Part shown: in pieces, positions 22,960 to 32,939 of the stretch
Position numbering within the stretch: position 1 is the first letter of the stretch
Layout: each line of letters begins with the position of its first letter
DNA from: Symbiodinium microadriaticum
Lineage: Eukaryota; Sar; Dinophyceae; Suessiales; Symbiodiniaceae
Length of the DNA stretch: 64,000 bases
Assembly (NCBI GenBank): GCA_001939145.1
Contig: LSRX01000052.1
Location: 63,631-127,630 of the forward strand
Direction: 5' to 3'
Position numbers and translations under genes: made by a program
Notes under the pieces: model-generated
Databases searched by the model: none
Told to the model about the DNA's origin: nothing
What the model saw: only the letters and a program-made list of their open reading frames with translations

Positions 22960-25900
22960 GTAGAACCACTCCATTAAAAGTGGATCCGCTACCAATTTAG
23001 GGTGAAACAGCGAAACCTACAACTTGAGCAAAAGAAGCGAAAGTTCGCAGATGTAACCCACAAAACCAGTGGACACCAGATTCTTCTTGTTTGCAGTCGG
23101 TAAGGGTGGCAAAGGCAAGCAGTTATGCTAGCAGCGGAGCTATTTCGTCGATATTTATACTTCTCGTTATATCGAACCGTGTTTGCGAGCAGCATCTCGC
23201 AGAACATCGGTTTGAGCCAAAACACTTATAGTCTCTCCTTATTCTTTCTTCTTAATACTTCGATATAAACGAGGAACAGGGTGTTGGCAAGTTGTGGGTT
23301 GTTGTTCGTCTTTGGGCTTGTTTATGACAACAACTTTTGTTGAACTACACTGTTTATGGTGTGGTGCTTGGTGTTTGCAACATGAATGATCCGGCGAAAC
23401 CTAGTGAAACAATAATAAGCTAGGGTGGAAGCACCAGATGAGAAGCATCCCTATATCCCGTCACACCGAATACGTAAATTCTGATATCCTGCCAATACGA
23501 TCGAGTTTTGCCGATATACCTCGCGGTTTCTGGTTTGCTTGTTCTTCTGGGTTTTAGTTGAGGGTTTGAGTATTCCTTTCGGGGCAGAGGTCTCCGAGGA
23601 TAGGATTCATGGGTGTGGAAATGGCTATGAATGTGTAGGTCTCCCGGGGTCCTAAGCTTAAGCAGTATAGATTCCGGGCCGGGCTTGAAGTGGCGGGAGG
23701 CTTGTGGCTTTGGGTCTAAAGTCTAAAGCAGAGGTCTTCACAAGGCCCCAGAATCAAAACCTTTCAGAAATGCTACTATATACTCAATGCAGGGAGTCCT
23801 TTAGAGCCTGAATAAGCAGACTGAGCCGAAGCGAAGCCTTGGCCCGGAACCCGTAAAAGTCTTGAATATTGTATCCAAACCTACCTCAACCCTAAGCCCT
23901 GAAACCCTAAACCTAAACCCATATGGTCTTCCTCGCCGAGCGATCCTTTGGACGGACTGCGTGGCGACTGACTCTTGGCTTCTCAAAATTCGGAGTCTCA
24001 AGATTCGGATCTGTCGTGTATTTACTGAGGGCCTTTACCTTAAACCCTAAACCCATTTATATTTACATTATTGTATTTATTTATTCAAAAAGATGGAGCT
24101 CTCGCGATCCGCCCCTGCAAGCACACACACCGATCGCTGTACAAGTGCATCACAATGCCAGCGAAAGCATTTCCTGAGCCCGACACAACACGGTTAGACC
24201 AGACCCCGAAGCCTTAGGATAACAAGCTAGCGAGCCCCTTAAACCATACAAGAAAACCTGTTGAAATCGGATCGAGTCGCCTGTGTCATCCCTTTGGAGA
24301 ACCACCCGGCAGCCACCAGCCTTTTATTGGTTAGGAGGGTCCGGGGTTTATGAAGTATTGGACATAGAACCCTCAACCCACTATTTATTCTAAATCGAAA
24401 CTACTATAGCCGTGGCCTTCGAAAAGTGTGGCCCCGATTTGGATTCGAAGTAAACCGTGTGTCTCCGCTGCTTTGCACTTCAGTGCTTTCTCGGCAAGCA
24501 TGGTGAGAGTGAGGTTCCACACCATCTTTGTGCAAGGGCACATTTTCTACGGGTTTTTCCGGGCTCGTTAATGAACCCGCCAAACCGTCAAAAACTGTGG
24601 GCCACTCCATCGAGACGATTTCAACAGGAGTTGCATTTTGCTCCTACGGTTATTGCCGAAATCATGTGGGCACACTGAATGGCGCTATTTCAGGCATACT
24701 TGGTGGAGGGCACGGCGTGGCGGAGCGTGACGCTGCAGGATGTCCGTCAAAATCCGTCGCCTGCCGCCGTGCATGGGTACTGAATTCGGTTGCAAAATTT
24801 GTATACTGTGTGCAGACAGTAATGTAAGAAGTAAAACAAGGCAAAATGGGACACATGGAAAACGACAATGCCACCGCGCATCTGTCACCGTACATAAAAC
24901 TCTGGCACCGATGGGGGCTACATCACACTGGACGCAATTCTTTCTATGTTTCTTTTGTGTGTCCTTGGTGTCTTTTTTGTGTCCACCGTGTTTGTGTTTC
25001 CTTTGTGTTTTCTTTGCTTCTTAGTGTCGTCTGTGTTCCCGTTCTTTGTGTCTACTTTCAGTCTTCGGAGGACTTATTGCCGTTTGGAGCTTAGCGCATG
25101 GAATACAATCACACGTGTCCCATGCGCAGCTGACCCCATGCAGCCTTTGTCAGCCTCATCACCATCATGGCTTTGCGTCTATGGAAACTTGCCGTGCAGC
25201 TCTACCGGGCATAGGCAATTTTGGGCCAGCTGCATGGTAAACGAGTGCTTTGAGAGGCTGTAAGAGCAGTGTTAGCGTCTCCAGAATGTGTCCGAGACAA
25301 AGTTTGTAGTGGATGGAACGGTTTCGTGTTGTCCAGTGGTGTGTGATGTTGTGTGTTGTTCATCAGTTGTAGTGATAGTGGGGTGTACTGCTATCGTGCA
25401 GTTTAGGCAGCTTGCATGCGATGCGTTCTTTGATGGTTTGTTTTGTGGTGCATCAACATGTTCAATCGCAACTACGGTTCAACTTCCGTTTCGCGCAGCT
25501 TGTCGAGTTGAAACGATTGGCGCTCCTTGTTTTCGGTATCATGACCGAGCAAAACAAGACGTGCCAATATCGGGGCTCGGGAGCAAAGCCCAAGCATGTA
25601 CACATGCATTGCAATGGCTGCCAGCAAACGACAAGCGAAATTCGATCCTTTGCAATTTGTGCGGGTTGTTGTGCTGGATGACAAGTATCTATTAAGTCGG
25701 GTTGTGAGGCCGTTCTGCCACAGGAGAGCAACATGCCGTCCAAGTCGACATTGGAAGCAAGAGCATCGACTTTGAACCGCAACGAATGTGGATAGGGGTG
25801 ACATACTGCTCAATTGGCCAAATTGTCAAAGTGTACTAGGCCCCGGAACGGCCGTCAATACATCGTTGCGAATAAATTTTGGGGGTTGTTGGCCTTGTAG

Positions 25901-26200
25901 CACACCATGCCAAGTTGCTGTCGTTGGATGCGGCGATGGGTTTTGGTCAGCAGTGGCATTTGCATGGTATCGTGTCGTGTAGTGCCGTCTCGTCCCCTCC
26001 AGACCGGTGCCACAGTCTTGCTGTGTGACCGCTGCAGCTGTTAATCTCAGCTTCGTTACACAGCATCATGTCAGTGGCGACATACCCCTTCGAAGATGTG
26101 CCATCGAGATTCCTTGAAGCATCATGCAAGGTGTAACGCAATTGTTTGTCGTTGACCCACAATTATTGCAAGGTGTACCGTCTCAAAAGCTCACTTCATC
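22960..26200. other. Region without a recognisable gene
   Basis: CCCTAAA/TTTAGGG words first appear here at low density (about 23890-24055). A loose repetition of TTTGTGT words lies at 24950-25060. Several open frames (for example 25288-25695 and 25412-25681, the latter ending in a Cys-rich CNGCQQT...CAGCCAG segment) have no recognised family. Confidence 0.45.
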
Positions 26201-26207
26201 ACGAACC

Positions 26208-26297
26208 ATGGATCCACGAATGATCCTCGTGCAGTCGGGGTCCGACTCCGGAAGCAGCGACAGCGAAGGCCATCGGCACTTGCATTCAACCAGAAAA
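26208..26297 (+). CDS. Possible first exon of the ion-channel gene
   Basis: An ATG in good context (accATGg) opens a Ser/Asp-rich frame beginning MDPRMILVQSGSDSGSSDSEG. It can end at a GT donor at 26298 (AGAAAA|GTATTA) or at 26334 (AAGAAG|GTACCT). It lies upstream and on the same strand as the channel exons. No intermediate exon has been phased to it with certainty, so membership in that gene is an inference. Confidence 0.3.
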
Positions 26298-26450
26298 GTA
26301 TTAATCCCTAAGCCCCAAAAAGCCCAAAAGAAGGTACCTAGGGTTTGGGGGTTTTTGGGAAATGCCGTCAAAAGGTACCAGAAAGTCTGCACGTTTCTGA
26401 CAAGGGTTTGCGGTTCCTTTCCCAAACTTTGTGTGTGGTCTCTCTGTCAG

Positions 26451-26530
26451 GCTTGCGCAACCTTGACGCAGAGTCGTTGGAGGATGTCGTTGACGATATC
26501 TGCAAGGAGGCAGCATTACCTAGCATTTTA
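26451..26530 (+). CDS. Possible second exon, acidic helix
   Basis: After a CAG acceptor at 26448-26450, one frame reads LRNLDAESLEDVVDDICKEA, which is an amphipathic acidic segment. The phase does not match either donor of the preceding candidate exon, so one of the boundaries is wrong or the two are not joined. The 3' end is uncertain. Confidence 0.25.
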
Positions 26531-26848
26531 ATTGAAATCCCCCTTAAATCGAAGCTTCTATCACCGACACCCCCAACGAGCTTCCAGCAGGGGCTTGCGA
26601 AGCCTCGGCGACGACTACGTAGCCTATGGCTGTACTGGAGCTCAACGTCCCTAAATAAACCTCAAGCCCTAAACTCTGTGTTCTTGATCACGGTACAGTG
26701 TGATCTGTTGGGAGCCTACACCGGGCAGACGTAAAAGAGTCACCCCAACTGTAAAAAAAAAACTCTAAACCCAATGCCGTGACATCTTGAATGGCTATCC
26801 CCACACTCTAAACCCTCACTTGGAGCTTGGCCATGAAAAACTCACAAA

Positions 26849-26957
26849 CCCAGAGAACCCAATACCCCTTAATTAAGGAATCTTGCCTAAATCAGATTAT
26901 TAAGGCCCCTATAATGTAATGTATATTCCTGAACTAAGGGGTATTGGGTTCTCTGGG
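26849..26957. mobile_element. MITE-like element with 32-bp terminal inverted repeats
   Basis: The ends read CCCAGAGAACCCAATACCCC and its complement GGGGTATTGGGTTCTCTGGG, extending to about 32 bp with only two mismatches, around an AT-rich core. Size (109 bp), inverted ends and AT-rich centre fit a miniature inverted-repeat element. There is no coding capacity and only one copy in this window. Confidence 0.8.
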
Positions 26958-27054
26958 TAGCTCCCGGAAAACATCCGAGGCCTCTTGAAAACCTTCCGGT
27001 GGAGGAGCAAGCCGACTTGAATCTTGAGTCCGAAATCCAACATCCAACCCCAAA

Positions 27055-27370
27055 CGGTTTAAGGGTTCAGGGTTTCGGGTTTAGGGTTTTGGGGGTTTAA
27101 AGTTTAGGGTGTAGGGTTTAGGGGTTTAGGGCTTAAGGTTTCGGGTTCAGGATTTAGGGCTTAGAGGTCTAGGGTTTAGGGTGTAGGGGTTTAGGGTTTC
27201 GGGTTTAGGGGTTTCGGGGTGTAGCCTTTGGAGGTTCAGGGTTTGAGGGTGAAGGCGAGAAGCCACGAGCCCGGCTGGCGCAGGGCGGTTTAGTAGGGTT
27301 TAGGGCTTAGGGGTTTAGGGGTTCAGGGTTTAGGGTTTAAATTTAGGGCTTAGGGGTTTAGGGAATGAGC
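27055..27370. repeat. TTTAGGG-type degenerate telomere-like cluster (G strand)
   Basis: Many copies of GGGTTTAGGG with single-base variants (TTTCGGG, GTTCAGGG, GGTTTAGGGC) run in one orientation. This opens the 37-kb domain in which telomere-like words are continuous. The variants and the intragenic context argue against an active chromosome end. Confidence 0.9.
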
Positions 27371-27648
27371 CCAACTTTGAGCCCGAAGAAGCTGTAAGAG
27401 ACGTAGGACGCGGTTAGCGGACCTTCGCTGTACTTCGCAAGGACACAGACAGAGCTGCATGACGTTTTCAACCCAAATGCTCAAGCCTCACTATGTAATT
27501 ATTAGTTATGTTGTGTTGTATACCTTGGCTCAAACGATTTCCTGTTTGGACCGAAAGACTTCAAGCCCTGGGACCCTCGTAGGAGCCGTTATAGGAGCTC
27601 TTCGGGTCTGGAAAGGAACCCCTAAATGGACGAACCCCTCTGTCGCAG

Positions 27649-30600
27649 GTTCAGGGGCGCTTCCGCAAGGACGGCCTGCTTAAGACCTACTACAAGCCGG
27701 ACGAGGTCTCGTCACCTTCATACTCCTAGAATAGAGTTTTAGGTTCAGAGCTTTAGGGTTTGGCGTTTAGAGGGTTCAGGGTAGAAGAGCTAACTTTAAG
27801 GCTGTTTAGGGTTTCAGCGCTTCCGGGTGTTGGGGAGCAGGGTTCATGGCTTCGGGCTTTTGGTCCAGTCTTTTGAGAATTAGAGTCTCAGTTGCGAAAG
27901 CGGCCATGACAAAGCCTAAGCCCTAAACCCTCGGGCCGCGGTGACGATTTTCAGACCCGAAGCCATGGGTTTTTTGTGGTTGCTTAGGGTGCCATAGACC
28001 CCCTGCAGCACTCTGAATCCCAAGCTGTGCTATGAGATACTCGGGGCCGAGAACTCGAGCTGGGGAGCGGTTCGAGAAGCTTAATCTTACGGGGTCGCCT
28101 TGATAAGGGCTTTCCAGATCAGTTGCGGCTCTATTGCATGAGTTGTACTCGTTTTCAGGGTTCTTTGGGAGCTCTTAGGTTGTTCAATCTTGCAGTGAGA
28201 AGCGAGGGATATACCTCGACTTTGTAGGGCTCTTAGTGTAAGGTACATGTCATCATTGAGGGGCATTGGGGAGGTTTTAGGGTTTGCGGCATTGAGGGTT
28301 CAAGGCTTCAGGGGTTTTAAGGCGTGCCAGGGCTTAGGTTTCAGGGCAGGGGTAAGACTAGTAAGACTTAGGGGGTTTGGGTGAAGTTGCAGCTTCAGAA
28401 TTCATACAGCTTCCTGCAGGAAGCTCGCAACACACTGCAGAAACAGAATCAGGCTTCCTGCTGCCCCTTTAAAGCCTTGTAATTCTAATCCTCTGACAAA
28501 GCCTTGCATAAAAGTGAGAAACCCTAAACCCTAAACCCTAAACCCTAAACCCTAAACCGATAAGCCAGGTGGACTGCTCCGGTGCCAAAAAGGTTTACAT
28601 GGACGTCCGTCCCCACGATCTGAAACGGATCGACGATGCGCGGGAGCAGTTTGGGCTCGTCTTCGTGCTACAGCTTTGGTGGATGGACCCTTTGTTTCGG
28701 GGTAGTGGGGGACTTGGGGAGAAAGCCTAGATAGAGCTTTGTTTCTTTTTTCTTTGCTCTCCATGAACTAAACCCCTAATCATTGCCCAAACCCCAGGAC
28801 CCTGATTTGAGAGACTTCCCGTCGAAGCTTGTGCTTCGGAAGCCGGATGCACCGGGAGACGTGCCCTACATCCAAGAGATCGACGTGGTGGTTCGGCGCC
28901 TGGATCTCGACGGCACCCTGACATATGAGGAGCTCCCACATCGGCATGGCCGGAGGACTGCCAAGAAGGACGAGCATCTTAGTAGCTGATTGAGTACGCT
29001 TTGAAACTTTTTGGGATAATATGATCCTTAATAGAACTGAAAGTGTACACTTTGTTTTTATGCTTGTGAACTCAGCAACTAAGGTATGTCTACCTGCATC
29101 CGCCGGCATGGAAGTATCACTTCTTCCCCAAGTACACCATCATGAACAAGGCCTTTCGAACCCGAAGCTCCCAAACCCCTAGACCCCTAAACCCCTAAAC
29201 CCCTAAACCCCTAAACCCTTAAACCCGTAAACCCCTAAACCCCGAAACTCTAAGCCGAAGCGCAAGTTCCTTCTTCCTAAAAGTCCCTTTTCTTCTCAAC
29301 CTCGACATCCCCCGAAACCTTCCAGGAACCCAACCGCCTGCGAATTCCTAATTCTCTAGTTCCAGATTCCCACACCCTAAACCCCAAATCTCCAAAAAAA
29401 ACAAAAACATACCAAAAAAACTAAAACCTTCAAGCCTTAAAAACCCTGAAGATCCCTAAAGCGCTAAACCCATAAAGCCCTACCAAACCCCTAAAAAAGA
29501 CCGAGGTCTAAGCCCCAAAGAGCCTTAAAACCCTAAAGAGCCCTAAAGATCCCTGAAACCCTTAAAAAACCCCCAGAAACCCCAAAAAAGGAACTAAAAC
29601 CCTAAAGCCTTAAAACCCTGAAAAAAAAAAGCCCTAAAGCCCTAGAAGCCCTAGAAGCCCTAAAAAAAAAAAACGAGGTCTTCGACGAGGAGGCCAAGGA
29701 GGACCAGGCCTTCGAGCCCGAGCTGCTCTGGTGCAACGAGGACTGGGCCCTTGGTCGAGGGGACGTTTGGGTTTGGGGACTTTAGGGGTTCCTTTTAAGG
29801 GATCTATAAGGGATCTATAAGGGTTTAGGGGCTCTACGGACTATCGTAGGGGTTCTGGGCCCTTGGTGAGGGGACTTTTGGTTTAGGGACTTAGGGTTTA
29901 AGGCTTCCTTTATTTAAGGTTTCCTTGTAGGGTTTAGGGTTTAGAGTTTAGGGGTCAGGGAACTAAGGAGTTTCATGTTTAAGTTACCATCATAGGGTTT
30001 AGGGACTTAGGGACTTAGGGGTTTAGGGTTTAGGGACTTAGGGTTTAGGATTTAGGGTTTAGGGACTTAGGGTTTAGGAGGGGGCCATAAGCGGCTATCA
30101 TAGGGATCCATTCCCCCCATTCCCTCCTAAGAACCAGACAGAGGAGGGCGGCTTCGTGCAGTGCAGGGTCCGGTACGACACCACCTTCGAGGAGCCCCGG
30201 GAAAGGCACTCAGAACCCTAACCCGAAACCCTAAAACCTAAACCCAAAACCCGAAACCCAAAACCCGAAACCCTAAACCCTAAACCCTTATAGATCCCTT
30301 TATAAGGAACCCTATAGTTCGGAACCCAAAGAGGAGCCGCTGGAGTTGAACACCTTCCCCGTGGACCGCCAGCTCTGCCGACTGAAAATCACTGCCGAGA
30401 TGCCCGTGGCTGGGCTCCTTTTAAATTTTGGGGTTTAGGGGTTTAGGGGTTTCTTTGAGGGCTCCTTGAAAGCTTAGGGCTCCTTTAAGGGTTTCTTTGA
30501 GGGCTCTTTGAAGGGTTCAGGGTTTCTTTAAGGGTTGAAAAAAGGATATTATAGCAACCTGTAGAGTTTCCTTATGATGGTGATGTAAACTAAGTTCCTT

Positions 30601-32411
30601 AACCAGAACCCAGGTGGAGGAGTTCCAGTTCATCACGCTCGACACCTGCAGGCCTGGTGTTCCTTAGGAATAGGCTTGGAAGGCCATCCGTTGTATTAGT
30701 TCCCTTTCGGATCCAAAAGGGCTTTTAGCAGGCGACTGGCGAAGATCCAGGACATGTGGGAAGTCGACCCCGACCATCAGTGTGTTGTGTACGTGCGGCA
30801 CCCGGACGAGCACCTCCCAGGTGGCATGATAACCCAACGGTCGCTGGTGAACGTCGTACTGCACGTGCAGCGCCAGCCGGACTTCTTTTTCCATTCTGTG
30901 GCCTTCATGGTCATGCTCATCAACATCATCAGTCTCTGCTCCTTCGCGATCAGGCCACACTACAGTTCTGGCAGGCTGTCCTTCCTAATTACTTGCTTCC
31001 TTGCGGTGGTTGCATACCGCTACATCGTGAATGACTCGCTGCCCCGGAAATCCTACATGACCTCGGCAGATGTTTACATCACCTTCGCGTGCTTGTTTCA
31101 GACCGCCCAGTGCCTGTGGACGAGTGGCCTCATGGTCGGCCTGCGGATGACTGGCGGCTACGATGAGCGCAGTGAAAGCTGGCATTGGGTCCTGATTCTG
31201 GACGCTGCCTTCGGGGGGCTTTGCCTTCTCTGCCTCATCCTCTCTCACGCGTGGCTGAAGACAGGACTTCGTAGTGGAGCACGTGATCTTTAACCTTTTT
31301 GTTTTTGGTCCCTAAACCCTAAACCCTAAACCCTACACCCTAAACCCCTAAACCGTTTTTTCAATGCCATTTCCATCCCAATTGTCAACCTTTGGTTTTC
31401 TTCTGATACTGGACAACTAAGAGGAGCTTTCCGGCGAAAGAGCTGGCGGGAAGTTTACGACTTCAACAAGGAGCCCTTCATGCCGGTGGAGGAGGGAGCT
31501 TCAGAAACTGAGAAGCCCCTAAACCCTAAAGCCCTGATATAGACCCTACGCAGTAGGATCCTCAGTTGAAGGATGTCTTATTGTAAGCCCTGAACGGTTT
31601 TGGGTTTTGGGTTGAGGGCAGGGTTTACGGTTGATTTCAGTACTAGTTATTACTGTTGATGAAATAAATCCTGCATTACTTTAAGGACCCTAAACTATGG
31701 GAATTGTGGTATATTCCTTATTGTGGGTAATGCAGGATTTTTATCCTCAACCCGTAATTTTAAGTAACCTCCAGGAGTGCAGCAGCTGTGGCTCCTACCG
31801 GCTGAGCCTCCAGTGCAGACACGCAGACAAGACGAAAGCCTGCCAAGTCTGCGGGGCGAAGAGCGTCGTCACGCGCTACCTGGAGCCCATGAAGATTCTA
31901 GGCCATTCTGAGAGCAGTCCGGTGCTTTTTTGAGTTTTGTGTAAGACCTTAGTTTCAAAGAGGGAACGAGAACCATAATGACGAAGAGAATGGCTCCTGT
32001 TTGGGGAAGGAAGGCATTCTAGTTGTTCATGTAGCTACACATCGTCATTTTGGTAACTTTTAACTCACATTCCTGGCTACTTGGAGCACATGAAGACTCC
32101 AGAGCGCACAGCATTTTCAGCAACGAGGAGCAAGCAGAATCGTCGAAGGGCAGCCCTAAACCCTAAGCTCTAAATGGGTAGTTCTCTAAATAAGGGTCCC
32201 TTTTAGGGTCCCTTTTCATAAGGGTGCCGTACTATAGTGGGGATCGAAGACTTCACACCAGATCCAACTCTTAGAGCCCAGGAGTGAGCCCTTCACCGTC
32301 GTTCCATCGCTGACGGACCGCTTGCTCCGGCTGCGCAGCCACAGCCAAGAGCCGGACCCTGTAGAGGCTTACTTGGAAAAGGCGGAGCGCCTGAAGACCG
32401 GCAAGAAATGA
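27649..32411 (+). CDS. Pentameric (Cys-loop family) ligand-gated ion channel, multi-exon
   Basis: Exons in order (positions approximate where noted): 27649-27705, 28569-28701, 28798-28981, 29084-29150, 29678-29753, 30142-30205, 30334-30405, 30614-30651, 30732-31270, 31424-31509, 31775-about 31930, 32282-32411. The first part gives the extracellular beta domain: a beta1-beta2 pattern (DDAREQFGLVFVLQLWWMDP), a W-x-P-like loop and the Pro-loop FPVDRQLC, typical of the family. One exon carries four helices, with SDSLP-like NDSLPRKSY after M2. The family forms five-subunit membrane channels gated by small molecules. A single cysteine follows the Pro-loop, so the classical disulfide is not evident. 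Several joins keep frame, two of them only with GC donors at 29151 and 30652. The ligand is unknown. Confidence 0.75.
28569..28701 (+). CDS. Channel exon: beta1-beta2 of the ligand-binding domain
   Basis: The exon follows a CAG acceptor preceded by five CCCTAAA units. It reads VDCSGAKKVYMDVRPHD and then an amphipathic strand pair ending WWMDPLF, the position where the family has a conserved W-x-D. It is in phase 0 with the exon at 27649-27705 (donor GACGAG|GTCTCG). The 3' boundary is uncertain: the GT at 28702 would give phase 1, but the next exon needs phase 0. Confidence 0.65.
28798..29150 (+). CDS. Channel exons: beta2-beta4 segment (two exons)
   Basis: The exon at 28798-28981 reads DPDLRDFPSKLVLRKPD and continues to KKDEHL. 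After a short intron of about 100 bp, the exon at 29084-29150 reads YVYLHPPAWKYHFFPKYTIM, an aromatic block resembling the conserved W-x-P loop region. The second exon ends NK|GCCTTT. A GC donor there keeps phase 0 with the exon at 29678. The join between these two exons is not resolved. Confidence 0.55.
29678..30205 (+). CDS. Channel exons: beta5-beta6 segment (two exons)
   Basis: 29678-29753 reads VFDEEAKEDQAFEPELLWCN and ends in phase 1 at a GT donor (CTTG|GTCGAG). The next exon starts at 30142 (acceptor GACAG) with two bases that complete the codon, giving EEGGFVQCRVRYDTTFEEP. The phases match exactly. The intron carries telomere-like repeats and a partial copy of the upstream exon edge (GGGCCCTTGGTGAGGGGAC at about 29857). 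The 3' end of the second exon may use a GA donor (CCCCGG|GAAAGG). Confidence 0.6.
30334..30651 (+). CDS. Channel exons: Pro-loop and beta8-beta9 (two exons)
   Basis: 30334-30405 contains LNTFPVDRQLCRLKITAEMP, the family signature loop (FPxDxQxC). Its GT donor (CCC|GTGGCT) and the acceptor at 30613 both lie in phase 0. The following exon reads VEEFQFITLDTC. It must end at 30651 with a GC donor (CTGCAG|GCCTGG) for the next exon to keep frame. Use of the nearby GT at 30657 would break the frame. Confidence 0.7.
30732..31270 (+). CDS. Channel exon: pre-M1 to M4 membrane domain
   Basis: This is the longest exon. After DMWEVDPDHQCVVYV come M1 (FHSVAFMVMLINIISLCSFA), M2 (RLSFLITCFLAVVAYRYIV) followed by NDSLPRKSYM, M3 (ADVYITFACLFQTAQCLW), a short cytoplasmic loop and M4 (HWVLILDAAFGGLCLLCLIL). 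Helix order and spacing, and the DSLP motif after M2, match Cys-loop channels. The M3-M4 loop is very short, as in bacterial and protist members. The exon ends with a GT donor at 31271 in phase 1, compatible with the next exon at 31424. Confidence 0.8.
31424..32411 (+). CDS. Channel C-terminal exons with a Cys-rich cluster
   Basis: 31424-about 31509 reads AFRRKSWREVYDFNKEPFMP. 31775-about 31930 reads ECSSCGSYRLSLQCRHAD and continues TKACQVCGAK, with CxxC...CxH...CxxC spacing like a small zinc ribbon. 32282-32411 ends ...EAYLEKAERLKTGKK and a TGA stop. A C-terminal zinc-ribbon-like tail after M4 is unusual for the channel family. Alternatively, the Cys-rich exon begins a separate small gene. 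The donor of the Cys-rich exon is not identified. Confidence 0.5.
31652..31754. mobile_element. MITE family 1, copy 1 (in a channel intron)
   Basis: Inverted ends: ACTGTTGATGAAATAAATCC and, at the other end, the complement of ACGGGTTGAGGATAAAAATCC. The core carries CCTAAACTATGGGAATTGTGG. The same element recurs at 32831-32923 (opposite orientation), 38168-38270 and 46462-46572. Confidence 0.85.
32173..32245. mobile_element. MITE family 2, copy 1
   Basis: The words GGGTAGTTCTCTAAAT and AAGGGTGCCGTACTATAGTG mark this short element. Its reverse complement is at 43701-43774 (ATATAGTACGGCACCC...GAGAACTACCCA). Diverged copies lie at 48397-48507, 51411-51445 and 55503-55565. Confidence 0.75.
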
Positions 32412-32830
32412 GCTGGCGGGGAAGTTGCGATTCTAAGCCCTGGAACCTGCCTGCTCCTGAAACTCTATAATCCCTCATCGTGGCCCTAATCCCTTACCCT
32501 TCAAACCGAATTCACACATCCGAACCCCCAAAACCCCAAATCCACAAGCCCTCAAGCCGAATCCCTAAACGCTTGGCCCTATCATGGCTCTGCTTCCGAG
32601 CGGCTCAGGATTTCACCGTGGAAAGTTTTCCTAGATTGTCTGCCAGGCTTAGTGACTTCTACGACTTTCAGTCTGATTCTTCTTGTCCTTGACAGCACAA
32701 GGCAACTCCGCAAGATGTTCGGTAAATGAATATCCGAAGCAGTGTATGTGTCGGGAACCCTCTCTCGACAACTCTGCCAACCTTGCTTGGTTTCACTTTC
32801 AGGTGCGTTGGGGTCATGATGAAGATGCAT

Positions 32831-32923
32831 ACGGTTGATGATACGAACCCTGCATTATCCATCATAAAGAATCTACCATAACTCCCATAGTTTAGGGTCC
32901 TTAAGGTCATGCAGGATTTAGTT
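32831..32923. mobile_element. MITE family 1, copy 2 (inverted)
   Basis: Read on the minus strand this matches copy 1 across both ends and the CCCTAAACTATGGGAGTTATGG core. It is followed by a (TA)n run at 32924-32942. Confidence 0.8.
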
Positions 32924-32939
32924 ATATATATATATATAT

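Noticed and set aside
25288-25695. Cys-rich open frames near 25.4 kb as a zinc-finger gene
   Set aside because: Cysteine spacing is irregular, two frames overlap, and no splice pattern or conserved motif supports either.
28010-28082. Extra exon in the channel intron (TPCSTLNPKLCYEILGAE)
   Set aside because: The flanking exons already join in phase 0 and no good acceptor with matching phase was found.
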